A stretch of DNA of 64,000 nt, from contig NZ_CP030082.1 of assembly GCF_006874645.1 (NCBI RefSeq), positions 2,418,001-2,482,000 of the forward strand, in the 5' to 3' direction. Position 1 is the first letter of the stretch, and each line of letters begins with the position of its first letter. The DNA is from Bdellovibrio sp. ZAP7 (GTDB lineage Bacteria; Bdellovibrionota; Bdellovibrionia; Bdellovibrionales; Bdellovibrionaceae). A program made the position numbers and the translations under genes. The notes beneath the pieces were generated by a model. That model was not told the DNA's origin, did no database searches, and saw only the letters and a program-made list of their open reading frames with translations. Below are positions 34,709-43,596 of this stretch, piece after piece.

Positions 34709-35497
34709 TTAGTTACTGGAACGAGAAACGTAGTCGAACATTTCTTTGCGACCACCATAAGAGCATTTACCCTCTGCGCACGTGCGAGTCGCACATTTAC
34801 CGCGAAGACCTGAAGGAGCTTTGGCATCATTCTTTGCCACGCAAACTTTTTTGAAGCCCTCTGCACTTCCTGCGACCGAGGCAGGTTTTCTGGAGGGAAC
34901 CGGAGCTGCCGCCACAGGGGCTGCTTTGGCCGTGTCGGCTTTTAAAGTTACATTAATAGGAGCGGGCTCAGCTGGTTCCTGAGAAACTGGTTTCGGTGCA
35001 GGTTTTTGCACAATCGGTTCAGGCTTTGCCGGCATTTTAGGAAGTTGAGCCGTCGGATCGACATCCAACTCTTGCTGAGCTTCCATGGCCTTCTTGCCTT
35101 TTTTTCCTTTGGATTTAGAGATCTTTTTACCTTGCCCCGAAGTTTGGGCCGATTGAGTCCCGCCCTCTTCGTCATCAAAGTAACGATGGCGCATCAGTTC
35201 CGAATATTGATCAAGCACGCCGATCTCACCGCGCAACTGACAATCCGTGTTTGAACCCTTGCTACAGATTTTTTCCACGCATTTGCCACGCAAAGATGCC
35301 AGGGCATTGCGATTCTGCGAGCCAATACAACGTGTGGTTACGACTTTGCTTTCGTCGTTTACACGTTCGGCTTTACACACATCCTGACTTTCACCGTCAC
35401 CAAAACAACTGGCAACGATTTCAGGAGTTTTAACTTCTTGTTTGTGGGCGCAACCAAAGGCTGCCAGGGCCGCCAAGACAACAACGTACTTTTTCAA
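34709..35497 (-). CDS. Cys-rich lipoprotein with duplicated motif
   Basis: 262 residues. Lipobox AAFGC (Cys16). Two similar Cys-rich segments lie at the ends: TRCIGSQNRNALASLRGKC-VEKIC-x-C near residues 56-86, and KVCVAKNDAKAPSGLRGKC-ATRTC-x-C near 220-245. Both continue into a similar short helix (LDQYSELM and MFDYVSR), so this is an internal duplication. The middle is low-complexity, with Lys-rich and Pro/Ala-rich stretches as a spacer. Function unknown; likely a periplasmic binding or scaffold protein. Confidence 0.75.
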   Translation of the reverse strand: MKKYVVVLAALAAFGCAHKQEVKTPEIVASCFGDGESQDVCKAERVNDESKVVTTRCIGSQNRNALASLRGKCVEKICSKGSNTDCQLRGEIGVLDQYSELMRHRYFDDEEGGTQSAQTSGQGKKISKSKGKKGKKAMEAQQELDVDPTAQLPKMPAKPEPIVQKPAPKPVSQEPAEPAPINVTLKADTAKAAPVAAAPVPSRKPASVAGSAEGFKKVCVAKNDAKAPSGLRGKCATRTCAEGKCSYGGRKEMFDYVSRSSN

Positions 35498-35729
35498 TGG
35501 ATTCCCCTTTTGGTGTCTGCATTTAAATTTAACAAATTATCGTTTGGCAGGTAAAGGACTCTGCCAATTAGCTTTCAAACTGAGACTAAAATAGAGTTTC
35601 TTAACTGTTCGTTCCCAGGGACAGGCTATAAGCGAATTGATTAAACTTAATAAGCATTATACGCACTTTGATCCCCGGTCAGATTTCCAGCGCTTCCAAC
35701 GTCCGTTGGGTTCTGCTAAGCTGACCCCT

Positions 35730-36332
35730 ATGAAACGCGTCCTGGTCACGGGCTTTGAGCCCTTCGGCAATCAAGAAATCAACCCCTCGGAACTGCTAGC
35801 AGTCGAGCTGGCAGCCACATTGCCAGCCGTGACTTCACTGATTCTTCCCGTGGATTTCAAGGAAGCCTTTCAAGAACTTTTGAAGTTTATCGAACACCAG
35901 CCGCAGCCCTTTGATTTTATCGTGATGTTGGGACAAGCAAGTGGTCGTGCGCAAATCTGTTTAGAGCGCATGGCCCACAACTGGATGGAAAACAGAAACG
36001 CCGACAAGAAAAACCCTGCGATCCCCGCGCAAAAAATCTTCCCCGGACATGTTGATGCGGTGACGACGCCTTTGCCGGTGGAGCAAATTCGTGACGAACT
36101 AAATCTCAATTTTGCGAACTTCCCCGTCGCGGTTACCCTGTCTGCAGGCGTGTATGTCTGTAACAATCTTTACTATAAAGTTTTAAATCACCAAGAACTT
36201 AAGAACATCCCCGCTCTGTTTGTTCACGTCCCTCTGTTACCTGAACAACAAAAAGACTCCTCCCACCCGGTGATGGAATTCAAGCTGCAGGTTCAAATCC
36301 TGACCGCCCTTCTTGAAACACTAAAAATCTAA
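35730..36332 (+). CDS. pcp: Pyroglutamyl-peptidase I (peptidase C15)
   Basis: 200 residues from ATG 35730. It removes N-terminal pyroglutamate from peptides in the cytoplasm. The start VLVTGFEPFGNQEINPSE is diagnostic. The catalytic Glu is near GRAQICLERMAHNW, the catalytic Cys in LSAGVYVCNNLYY, and the His in LFVHVPLLPEQ. The family usually reads SAGRYVCN; here Arg is replaced by Val. In-frame codons upstream to 35637 have no ribosome site. It fits a set of peptide-use genes with opp and sohB. Confidence 0.9.
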   Translation: MKRVLVTGFEPFGNQEINPSELLAVELAATLPAVTSLILPVDFKEAFQELLKFIEHQPQPFDFIVMLGQASGRAQICLERMAHNWMENRNADKKNPAIPAQKIFPGHVDAVTTPLPVEQIRDELNLNFANFPVAVTLSAGVYVCNNLYYKVLNHQELKNIPALFVHVPLLPEQQKDSSHPVMEFKLQVQILTALLETLKI

Positions 36333-36371
36333 CTTTTCAATTGCGAGGAACCTGCCTCCCTCCTAGACTTG

Positions 36372-36432
36372 AAAAGGTGCCAGGTCCTATTTCTTGCCGC
36401 TCGCCGACAAGAACCAGGACCTGGCACCTTTT
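36372..36432. repeat. Palindromic repeat C (AAAAGGTGCCAGGTCCT type)
   Basis: AAAAGGTGCCAGGTCCT (36372-36388) and its exact reverse complement (36416-36432) flank an inner pair TTCTTG/CAAGAA, making a very stable hairpin ending in TTTT. It sits between pcp and proB, 15 bp before proB. It is similar in start (AAAAGG) to repeat A at 7146, 56697 and 57413 and may be a related RAYT-mobilised palindrome. Confidence 0.8.
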
Positions 36433-36446
36433 CTCGGAGTGGAAGT

Positions 36447-37232
36447 ATGGCAAAGAATCGTCGTTGGGTTATTAAAGCTGGCAGTAAAATGGTTTGCGAT
36501 GGCGGTCCTCTGCTTATGAGGGCTTGGATGCTGCAAGTGGCGCAGCTAAAAAAGAAGTACAACATTGATGTGATTTGGGTGACTTCCGGAGCTATTGCCT
36601 GGGCTGTGGCTCGCACGAATTTCAAAGCCACTAAACGTACCCTTCCGCAAAAGCAGGCTTTGAGCGCGATCGGACAACCTTTAGTGATGGATCAATATGT
36701 TCTTGCTTTGCAGTCTGCAAATCTTTTGGGATCGCAAGTTTTGCTAACGGCTGGAGACATGAAAGATCCTGTTCGCCGTAAGAATTTGCAAAACACTCTT
36801 TCCGAACTCGTCAAAATGAAAGTCATCCCTATTTTAAATGAAAACGATGCGGTTGCGACCGAAGAGATCAAGTTCGGCGACAATGACTCACTAGCTGCGA
36901 AAGTGGCGGTAATGATGAAGGCTGAACGAGTGGTCTTGATGACGGACGTGGAAGGCCTGTTTGATTCTGATCCGAATAAAAATCCTGATGCAACACTGGT
37001 TCGCTATCGCCCTAAAGTGGGTAAAGCTGAATTCGCTTTGGCGGATCGCAAATCGATTTCCAAAGTCGGCACGGGTGGAATGTATTCAAAATTATTAGCG
37101 GCAGAAACTGCGGGTAAAAATAAAATCATCACGCACTTGGTGAAGGGCGATATTCCTAACAACTTACTGCACATCGCTCAGGGCACAAGTATTGGAACTC
37201 AATTCGGAGGTCGCGATGCACTCGCAAAATGA
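36447..37232 (+). CDS. proB: Glutamate 5-kinase, short form without PUA domain
   Basis: 261 residues against 367 in E. coli: the C-terminal PUA domain is missing, as in several short bacterial ProB. It phosphorylates glutamate to start proline synthesis. Seen are WVIKAGSKMV, WVTSGAIAWAVA, NENDAVATEEIKFGDNDSLAAKVA and VGTGGMYSKLLAAE from the amino acid kinase fold. The ATG at 36447 is chosen because codons further upstream fall inside palindrome C. It overlaps proA by 17 bp. Confidence 0.93.
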   Translation: MAKNRRWVIKAGSKMVCDGGPLLMRAWMLQVAQLKKKYNIDVIWVTSGAIAWAVARTNFKATKRTLPQKQALSAIGQPLVMDQYVLALQSANLLGSQVLLTAGDMKDPVRRKNLQNTLSELVKMKVIPILNENDAVATEEIKFGDNDSLAAKVAVMMKAERVVLMTDVEGLFDSDPNKNPDATLVRYRPKVGKAEFALADRKSISKVGTGGMYSKLLAAETAGKNKIITHLVKGDIPNNLLHIAQGTSIGTQFGGRDALAK

Positions 37233-38472
37233 CTTGATGCTGGCTGATTTAAAAAAAGCAGCGCGCGAACAGCGCAAACTGGAGAGTTCGACTAAAAACA
37301 AAGCGCTTTTAAAAATTGCTGAAAAGCTTTCGTTGGCTTCAAAAGATATTATCTCTGCTAACCAAAAAGACCTGGACGCTTTGGCTCCGGATACAGCTGC
37401 GGCCTTTCGCGATCGTTTGACTTTAACTCCCGAGCGTATTGATGGAATGATTGAAAGCCTTAAGCAAGTGGCGGCCCTTCCCGACCCTGTCGGCGAAATG
37501 ATTGACCAGCAGACTTTGAAAAATGGTTTGTTACTTAAAAAGATCCGCGCCCCACTGGGTGTGATCTTTATGATCTTTGAATCCCGACCCAATGTTATTT
37601 TGGAAGCGTTTTCGCTGGCTTTTAAAGCTGGCAACGTCATTTTACTTCGCGGAGGGTCTGAGTCTAAACACTCAGCGGCTGCGATTTATAAACTGATGCG
37701 CGATGCTTTAACGGAAGCTGGTTTTAAGTTCATGCCATTCCATGGAGTCGAAGATTACGAGCGTGGCTTGGTCGAGCAGCTTTTAAAACGCAAGGACATG
37801 ATTGATATCGTGGTTCCTCGCGGTGGTGACAAGCTGATTGATTTCGTTCAACGCACGGCTTTGATGCCAATCATTAAGAACGACCGAGGCATGTGTCATA
37901 CGTTCGTTGATGAGGACGCTGATTTAGCAATGGCGGCTAAGATTGTAACCAACGCGAAAACGCAACGTCCGGGCGTGTGCAATGCCCTGGAAACAGTTTT
38001 AGTTCACGAAAAGGTCGCAGCTCAATTTTTGCCGATGCTTTATAAGGAAACTGATTCCAAAAAACTTCAGTGGCATGTCGACAGCGCTTCACTATTCATT
38101 TTGAAAGATCACGAGCGCGTAACTTCCGCAAAACCTGAAGACTGGGACACAGAGTACTTGGACCTGATCATGAACTGCCGTGTGGTTTCAGGAATCGATG
38201 AAGCCTTGGCACACATTGAAAAGCACGGCAGTAAGCACTCAGAGGCAATCATCACAAAATCTGAAACCAAGGCTCGCCTGTTTCAACAAGAAATAGACGC
38301 CGCCGCCGTTTACTGGAATGCCTCCACTCGCTTTACGGATGGCTTTGAATTCGGCTTAGGCGGAGAACTTGGGATCAGCACACAAAAGCTGCACGTGCGC
38401 GGGCCGGTGGGTTTACGCGAGCTAACGAACGCCCGCTGGCTGGTAGATGGCTCCGGACAAACACGCGGATAA
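37216..38472 (+). CDS. proA: Gamma-glutamyl phosphate reductase
   Basis: 418 residues, normal length. It reduces gamma-glutamyl phosphate with NADPH to glutamate semialdehyde. Features are APLGVIFMIFESRPNV, AFKAGNVILLRGGSES, the catalytic Cys in RPGVCNALETVLVH, and the C-terminal FEFGLGGELGISTQKLHVRGPVGL. GGAGG lies 7 nt before the ATG at 37216, inside the end of proB, so the two are translationally coupled. proC is not in the window. Confidence 0.95.
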   Translation: MHSQNDLMLADLKKAAREQRKLESSTKNKALLKIAEKLSLASKDIISANQKDLDALAPDTAAAFRDRLTLTPERIDGMIESLKQVAALPDPVGEMIDQQTLKNGLLLKKIRAPLGVIFMIFESRPNVILEAFSLAFKAGNVILLRGGSESKHSAAAIYKLMRDALTEAGFKFMPFHGVEDYERGLVEQLLKRKDMIDIVVPRGGDKLIDFVQRTALMPIIKNDRGMCHTFVDEDADLAMAAKIVTNAKTQRPGVCNALETVLVHEKVAAQFLPMLYKETDSKKLQWHVDSASLFILKDHERVTSAKPEDWDTEYLDLIMNCRVVSGIDEALAHIEKHGSKHSEAIITKSETKARLFQQEIDAAAVYWNASTRFTDGFEFGLGGELGISTQKLHVRGPVGLRELTNARWLVDGSGQTRG

Positions 38473-38479
38473 AGCAGTA

Positions 38480-39055
38480 CTAGGGCGCGAGTTTGCGCTC
38501 TGCCTGGCATTTATTTTTATTGCATTTAGAAACGAACTTATCAGCCGTATCGTCTCCAAGAGCGCAGCTAGATAACTCTTCATTCTGCAATTCTTCAAAC
38601 TCGGACGGAAAGTCCGTGTTAATGGCTTGAATATGCCGGCAACGGTCTACAAATAACGTACATTCTTTGTCCGAATCACAGGAATAATAATCAAGGCCCT
38701 GAAGGGAGAAGCGCTTTCTCTTTTTATCACATTGTCCTTTAGCGCACACAACTTCATAAGTCTTGATTAAACGCTCTAGAACGTTTCCCCTGCTATTATA
38801 TGGTGGCTCGCAGAATACTATGTCAGTTTCCGTAATCTTTCTATGAATTGGAACCGACAAAATCTTAGAACAATGATACACAATCAATTGGCAGTCTTTG
38901 GCTCTATCACACTGCTTTGGATATTTTGGGGGATTTTTGGGGTCAAACTTATCTTCCCACTGAACCCTTTTTATCGAAACTGGTTCCTTTGCCCTAGCGA
39001 GCGAAAAAAACAAAATAGACGACATAAAAATTGAAAACACGAAAACTAATCTCAT
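38480..39055 (-). CDS. Exported Cys-rich protein with internal duplication
   Basis: 191 residues. The signal peptide ends near SLARA. Two related units are visible: CDRAKDCQLIVYHCSKI ... CAKGQC and CDSDKECTLFVDRCRHI ... CNKNKC. The matching Cys spacing points to two small disulfide-bonded domains in the periplasm. The start lies immediately next to a 12-bp inverted repeat arm and has no visible ribosome site. It is downstream of chaA on the same strand. Function unknown. Confidence 0.75.
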   Translation of the reverse strand: MRLVFVFSIFMSSILFFSLARAKEPVSIKRVQWEDKFDPKNPPKYPKQCDRAKDCQLIVYHCSKILSVPIHRKITETDIVFCEPPYNSRGNVLERLIKTYEVVCAKGQCDKKRKRFSLQGLDYYSCDSDKECTLFVDRCRHIQAINTDFPSEFEELQNEELSSCALGDDTADKFVSKCNKNKCQAERKLAP

Positions 39056-39101
39056 ATAGAAATGATAACTATAAACAATTTTCTGTCACTATCATTTCTA
39101 T
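39056..39101. other. Inverted repeat at the start of the 38480-39055 gene
   Basis: ATAGAAATGATA (39056-39067) and TATCATTTCTAT (39090-39101) are perfect 12-bp arms, 22 nt apart. One arm touches the start codon at 39055. It could be an operator, or a leader hairpin covering the initiation region. Confidence 0.6.
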
Positions 39102-39115
39102 TGAAACTAGTAATA

Positions 39116-40222
39116 TTACGGATTGAATACAAGAACCAAGAAAACGAAGAACAACACTAAGTGCACTGTTCCTTCGAGCATCGTGGTGCGCCTGTTCGAG
39201 AACGTTAACGTGCTTAAGATTAAAGTCATCCCCAGCAACGTCACTTCACGTGGAGCTAAGCCCAGGACGACTTTTTGACCCGTGAACGATGCGATCGCAA
39301 GGATCACGGGAACTGTCAGACCGACCGTTGAGGTGGCAGCCCCTAAACACAGATTCACTGTACGTTGCAGGTCATTACGAGCAACCGCACGAAGGGCACT
39401 GATGCCTTCTGGTGCGAATACGATCGCAGCTACAACCACCCCGCCCAGAGCCAATGGCAAATTCAAGGCTTTGATTTCTGCATCCAGGATTTTTGCCAAG
39501 CCCTTGGATAACAAAACGATCGGTAGGATGTTTGCCAGCAACAGGATCACGTGATTGCGCAGCTTTGCCATATCAATCGGTGGTCGCGGAGCATCGACGT
39601 CTTCGTCAACCTTACCTTCGATTTGATGAACGTAAAAAGCCCGGTGACGCCCTGTTTGTGTGATCAAGAAAACGCCGTACAAAGCGATCGAGAAAATCGA
39701 AAAGTACGTGGACTGCCAAAACGACAAGGTTCCTGACTCTGTCGAAGTTGTAAAATTCGGCAAGATCAATGCGATACATGTTAAAGGAATCAACACCGAC
39801 AAATAGGAAGCGGCACCTTGAAGATTGTAAGACTGCTCACGATGTTTAAGACCACCGATGAACAACCCAAGACCGACGACACCATTCATAACAATCATCA
39901 GAACCGAGAACATCGTATCACGCCCCATAGTGGGAGCGGCATTTGAACCCAACATCACGGCCGCCACTAACGCCACCTCGATCACGACGATGGATAAAGT
40001 CAGGATCAACGTTCCGTAGGGCTCCCCCATAATTTCCGCAAGTTCTTCGGCCTCATGAACAACGCCAAAAGCTGACCACATGATCACAGCAAAGAACAAC
40101 GTGAACAGAACCATCAACACCGCAGGCGATGTTACGGTGTCCATCCAACCGGCAAGAACCAGGAAATATAAAAGGACCGAACCCCATGAGGTTAACAAAC
40201 GTAAATTAGAAAGATTGAACAT
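39116..40222 (-). CDS. chaA: ChaA-type Ca2+(Na+)/H+ antiporter
   Basis: 368 residues (366 in E. coli) with about 11 membrane segments. It exports Ca2+ or Na+ in exchange for H+. Two cation-binding repeats typical of CaCA transporters are seen: VVHEAEELAEIMGEPYGTLILTLSIVVIEVALV and VVVAAIVFAPEGISALRAVARNDLQRTVNLCLGAATSTVGLTVPVILAI. Monocistronic in appearance, with GGGAG upstream of the ATG. Confidence 0.93.
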   Translation of the reverse strand: MFNLSNLRLLTSWGSVLLYFLVLAGWMDTVTSPAVLMVLFTLFFAVIMWSAFGVVHEAEELAEIMGEPYGTLILTLSIVVIEVALVAAVMLGSNAAPTMGRDTMFSVLMIVMNGVVGLGLFIGGLKHREQSYNLQGAASYLSVLIPLTCIALILPNFTTSTESGTLSFWQSTYFSIFSIALYGVFLITQTGRHRAFYVHQIEGKVDEDVDAPRPPIDMAKLRNHVILLLANILPIVLLSKGLAKILDAEIKALNLPLALGGVVVAAIVFAPEGISALRAVARNDLQRTVNLCLGAATSTVGLTVPVILAIASFTGQKVVLGLAPREVTLLGMTLILSTLTFSNRRTTMLEGTVHLVLFFVFLVLVFNP

Positions 40223-40282
40223 AGGCTCCCTTTTTATATTTATTTATTTCCAAGGGAGCAGTGGGTTATGTCAAGGTCATTC

Positions 40283-41857
40283 CTACAACACCACGTTTGT
40301 TGATAAGAACTTAGAACTGTCTTGATGCAAAATTCCCTGAATGACCTGACGACTTGCTTGATCTTGTTTCGCTGCAACCATGCAACGAATACTGAAAGAG
40401 CGAAGCGCATCGTAAACACTCAAAGTTCCTTCGGCGGAATTCTTACGCCCGGTGAAAGGATAAACATCCGGACCACGCTGGCATTGGCTGTTAATGTTGA
40501 TACGACAAACCTGATTACTTAAGCGATCGATCATTCGTCCCATTTTTTCAGCATCGCGACCAAACACACTCGCCTGATTCCCGTAAGGAGAATTCAAAAT
40601 ATAATCTTCGATCTCTTGAAAACTTTCATATTCAGCCAGTGGAATCACCGGACCGAACTGCTCTTCAACAGCAGCGCGGGAATTCAACGGCACATTCCCC
40701 AGAATCGCCGGGAAGAAAATATTTCCTTTAAGCTTTCCACCCTGCTCTGGATTTGCCAGCACCGCACCTTTGGAAATGGCATCGTCGATCAGACCTTGCA
40801 AATACTTTGGCTTTTCTGGATCTGGCAATGGAGTGATCGCAACTCCCTTATCCCACGGCATACCAGCAACCAGACTATTCACTTTCTGAACCAGTTTTTT
40901 AGTGAATTCCGCAGAGATCTTTTTATGCACGAAAATCATTTTTAAAGCCGTACAGCGCTGACCATTGAAGGACAAAGCTCCCCGCACGCATTCGCTCACT
41001 GCGTTGTCCAAATCCGCGTCCTCTAAAATAATCGCGGGATTTTTAGCTTCCAGACTAAGAATACTGCGGAAACGGAACGGCTGAGGATGCGCCACCTTGA
41101 TTTGATTTGCCACGCGACTGGTGCCGATGAATGCCAAGACATCAATCTTGCCATCTTTCACAACGGGATTTACGATCTCACGTCCCAAACCATTGATGAT
41201 ATTCACCACGCCTTTAGGGAAAGCCGTACGGAAAGGCTCAAGCAACGGCTCCCACAAAAGCTGTCCGTAACGAGCAAGCTTCACCACCACAGTATTGCCC
41301 ATTATCAGTGCCGGAATCAGCGTCGTGAACGTTTCGTTTAAAGGATAATTGAAAGGCCCCATACACAGGGTCACTCCCAATGGAGCCCGGCGAATCTGCG
41401 CCATCACTCCACCCGAGAATTGAAAACGACTGGCTTCGCGGTCCATGTTTTTTACTTCATTCACCGTATCATCGATGTACTGAATCGTACGATCAAACTC
41501 AGCTTGGGAGTCTGCCCAGTTTTTTCCGATCTCCCACATAAGCAGGCGACAAATGATTTCACGCTGCTCAAGCATGCCATTTCTGAAAGCCACGACCGCA
41601 TTCATACGATCTTCCATGCGCGATGTTGGCCAATCGCCCAACCCCTTTGCCCAAGCTTTCGCAGCTCCGTCGACAGCTTCACCCAATATATTCGCGCTTA
41701 CGTGCGGAGTCGTTCCGATTTGTTTTGGCTGACCGTCTTCTGTACAGGTCGAAAAAACCGGCTGAGCTTCATAGCCTTTATCGCGGATTTCGCCGTTAAT
41801 TAAAATACGGCCATTTAACTGAGGAATACCCGGAAATTCTGGGAGCTGATAGTTCAT
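40283..41857 (-). CDS. gapN: NADP-dependent glyceraldehyde-3-phosphate dehydrogenase (GapN-type)
   Basis: 524 residues. A non-phosphorylating aldehyde dehydrogenase that turns glyceraldehyde-3-phosphate into 3-phosphoglycerate with NADPH formation. GapN-type features are PLGVTLCMGPFNYPLNETFTTLIPALIMGNTVVVK, NGLGREIVNPVVKDGKIDVLAFIGTS, SLEAKNPAIILEDADLD (catalytic Glu region) and FNGQRCTALKMIFVH with the catalytic Cys. Start at ATG 41857 (AAGGA 8 nt upstream), with GTG 41860 possible. It would supply NADPH while bypassing ATP formation in glycolysis. Confidence 0.87.
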   Translation of the reverse strand: MNYQLPEFPGIPQLNGRILINGEIRDKGYEAQPVFSTCTEDGQPKQIGTTPHVSANILGEAVDGAAKAWAKGLGDWPTSRMEDRMNAVVAFRNGMLEQREIICRLLMWEIGKNWADSQAEFDRTIQYIDDTVNEVKNMDREASRFQFSGGVMAQIRRAPLGVTLCMGPFNYPLNETFTTLIPALIMGNTVVVKLARYGQLLWEPLLEPFRTAFPKGVVNIINGLGREIVNPVVKDGKIDVLAFIGTSRVANQIKVAHPQPFRFRSILSLEAKNPAIILEDADLDNAVSECVRGALSFNGQRCTALKMIFVHKKISAEFTKKLVQKVNSLVAGMPWDKGVAITPLPDPEKPKYLQGLIDDAISKGAVLANPEQGGKLKGNIFFPAILGNVPLNSRAAVEEQFGPVIPLAEYESFQEIEDYILNSPYGNQASVFGRDAEKMGRMIDRLSNQVCRININSQCQRGPDVYPFTGRKNSAEGTLSVYDALRSFSIRCMVAAKQDQASRQVIQGILHQDSSKFLSTNVVL

Positions 41858-42045
41858 CACGGTGGTCCTTTCAGAGGTGATAAGTTAGGTTACTCTCCTC
41901 TGGTCGTCGCGCAAGGCCTTTAGCAGCTATGTCATACCCTTGCCACCAGACATAATGTTTAAACTGTTTACAATCCTGAGGAGTTTTCAGCCCCTCTGGC
42001 GGGAGCCCTGTTGTTCCGTTAAACTCCCGGCTTAAGGAAAAACAT

Positions 42046-42882
42046 ATGAACAAGAATCTAACGCAAGTCGCATTGTCTCTTCTTGCCCTGACCCTGATCG
42101 CCGGCTGCCAGGGAACCAACCCGGGTGCTCAAGTTGAGCTAACTAACGAAACCGGAATTGTTGGTGGCGAGCCGATTGCTAAAAATAGCTCCTTGATAAA
42201 ACATGCCGTGGGGCTTTTGATATTGCGCAAAGATGAATCCCAAACCACCTGCTCTGCCGTTATAATTCGAAAAGATCTAATCTTAACTGCTAGACATTGT
42301 CTGACCAATGCTAAATTGGTCTATGTGATGTTCACGAATGATATGCATTCTAAAGACTATTACTATCTGAATTCGACGACATTCATTTCATATGAAAAAA
42401 ACCCTGACACGGGCAAGGATGCTGATCTTGCGTTAATCAAAGTCCGTGGGGATCTGGCACCGGGATATGAACCCATCAATATGCCGACCGAAACCATTCG
42501 CGCTAAACCAGGTTTGGACATTATTCATATTGGCTTTGGGCAAAGCAAAAGCATCGCAAACAGTCCGACCGACGAAAAGGGATGGGGAATCCTTCGTACC
42601 GTCAAACAAAAGGTCTTGTACATGTACGACATTATGGAGAAGAATTCGCAATCTTTTGTGGTGGATCAATCCAATCTTAAGGGAATCTGCTATGGAGATT
42701 CCGGTGGCCCAGCTTATACGGTCTCGAACGGTAAGTACTACCTAGTGGGTATTAATGAAGGAACCTTGGCTGGTTACAACAAAGACCCCAATGACACGGA
42801 CACCTGTCATGGTCGCAGTTTGCTCGTCGACGTTTTTGCCACGAAAAAATGGATATTAGACAACGCTGCGAAACTTCAATAA
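42046..42882 (+). CDS. Trypsin-like serine protease, lipoprotein-anchored
   Basis: 278 residues. The signal ends in lipobox LIAGC, so it is probably membrane-tethered outside the cytoplasm. The S1 domain begins GIVGGEPI (activation site) and has the triad: LTARHC (His), DADLALIKV (Asp), CYGDSGGPAY (Ser). The substrate pocket residue about six before Ser is in LKGICYGDSGG, with no Asp seen, so specificity may not be tryptic. AAGGA lies before the ATG. The complete paralogue of the fragment at 1-307. Next to an OsmC-like gene with a 22-bp gap. Confidence 0.92.
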   Translation: MNKNLTQVALSLLALTLIAGCQGTNPGAQVELTNETGIVGGEPIAKNSSLIKHAVGLLILRKDESQTTCSAVIIRKDLILTARHCLTNAKLVYVMFTNDMHSKDYYYLNSTTFISYEKNPDTGKDADLALIKVRGDLAPGYEPINMPTETIRAKPGLDIIHIGFGQSKSIANSPTDEKGWGILRTVKQKVLYMYDIMEKNSQSFVVDQSNLKGICYGDSGGPAYTVSNGKYYLVGINEGTLAGYNKDPNDTDTCHGRSLLVDVFATKKWILDNAAKLQ

Positions 42883-42904
42883 GCTTCTTACCCAAGGAGC
42901 TTTC

Positions 42905-43345
42905 ATGAGAGCAAAAGTCCACAGAATTGATGGTCATCATTTTAAATTTGAAGTTCGCGGAATGCAGGGAGATATCGACGTTGCCTTCGCTGATGGCAAG
43001 TCCGCAGGCCCAAGCCCGAAAGAATTAGTACTTGCCGCTTTATGTGGATGCACAGGAACAGACGTTGTTGATCTGATGGCCAAGTTTCAAGTGCAATATG
43101 AAAGCTTCGATCTGGAAGCCCGTGCGGGACTAACCGACAAGCATCCAAAAATCTTCACGCGCATTGATTTGACCTACTCAGTAAAAGGCGCTGGCATCGA
43201 CGCCGCGCAAGTTGTCGAGGCAGCCAAACGCTCGACTCATCAATACAGCGGAACCGCAGCGATGCTTTCAAAAGCGGTTCCCATTTTCTATACTGTTCAA
43301 GTCAACGGAGAAACCGTTGCCACTGATCAAGCGCAATTCGCGTAA
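42905..43345 (+). CDS. OsmC/YhfA family protein
   Basis: 146 residues. OsmC fold. The core GPSPKELVLAALCGCTGTDVVDLMAKFQV contains two cysteines in the region of the family's redox-active Cys, and HQYSGTAAMLSKAVPIFYTVQV lacks the second Cys seen in OsmC and Ohr, as in the YhfA subgroup. A peroxidase function is therefore uncertain. It has AAGGAGC before the ATG and follows the protease at 22 bp. Confidence 0.88.
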   Translation: MRAKVHRIDGHHFKFEVRGMQGDIDVAFADGKSAGPSPKELVLAALCGCTGTDVVDLMAKFQVQYESFDLEARAGLTDKHPKIFTRIDLTYSVKGAGIDAAQVVEAAKRSTHQYSGTAAMLSKAVPIFYTVQVNGETVATDQAQFA

Positions 43346-43348
43346 ATA

Positions 43349-43375
43349 AAAAAGCCCCGGGGGACAATCCGGGGC
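43349..43375 (-). terminator. Bidirectional hairpin terminator
   Basis: GCCCCGG (43354-43360) and CCGGGGC (43369-43375). The minus-strand side has a six-T run and ends the small gene at 43392; on the plus strand only CTTTC follows, giving weaker termination for the OsmC-like gene. Confidence 0.85.
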
Positions 43376-43391
43376 CTTTCGAGTGCAACCG

Positions 43392-43523
43392 CTATTCGAA
43401 ATGCGGGTACACAAATAATTTAAAGATCACCAAAAGAACAACCAAAACTCCCAGAATAATAATTCCACGAGAATTGTGTTTTACATCGGGAGGCACGCTA
43501 GTGTGTGATGACTTGTTTTCCAT
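43392..43523 (-). CDS. Very small single-span membrane protein, 43 residues
   Basis: The product begins MENKSSHTSVPPDVKHNSRG and then has one hydrophobic helix, IIILGVLVVLLVIFKLFVYP, ending HFE. The hydrophilic N terminus, a strong transmembrane segment and a hairpin terminator right after the stop support a real gene. GGAT at 10 nt is a weak ribosome site. Function unknown. Confidence 0.6.
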   Translation of the reverse strand: MENKSSHTSVPPDVKHNSRGIIILGVLVVLLVIFKLFVYPHFE

Positions 43524-43596
43524 ACAAATAAATCCATTCCCTTCGCTTTCAAAGCAAAGGTGTTAAGTTCGTAAAAACTAAAATTAAACTGTGGGA

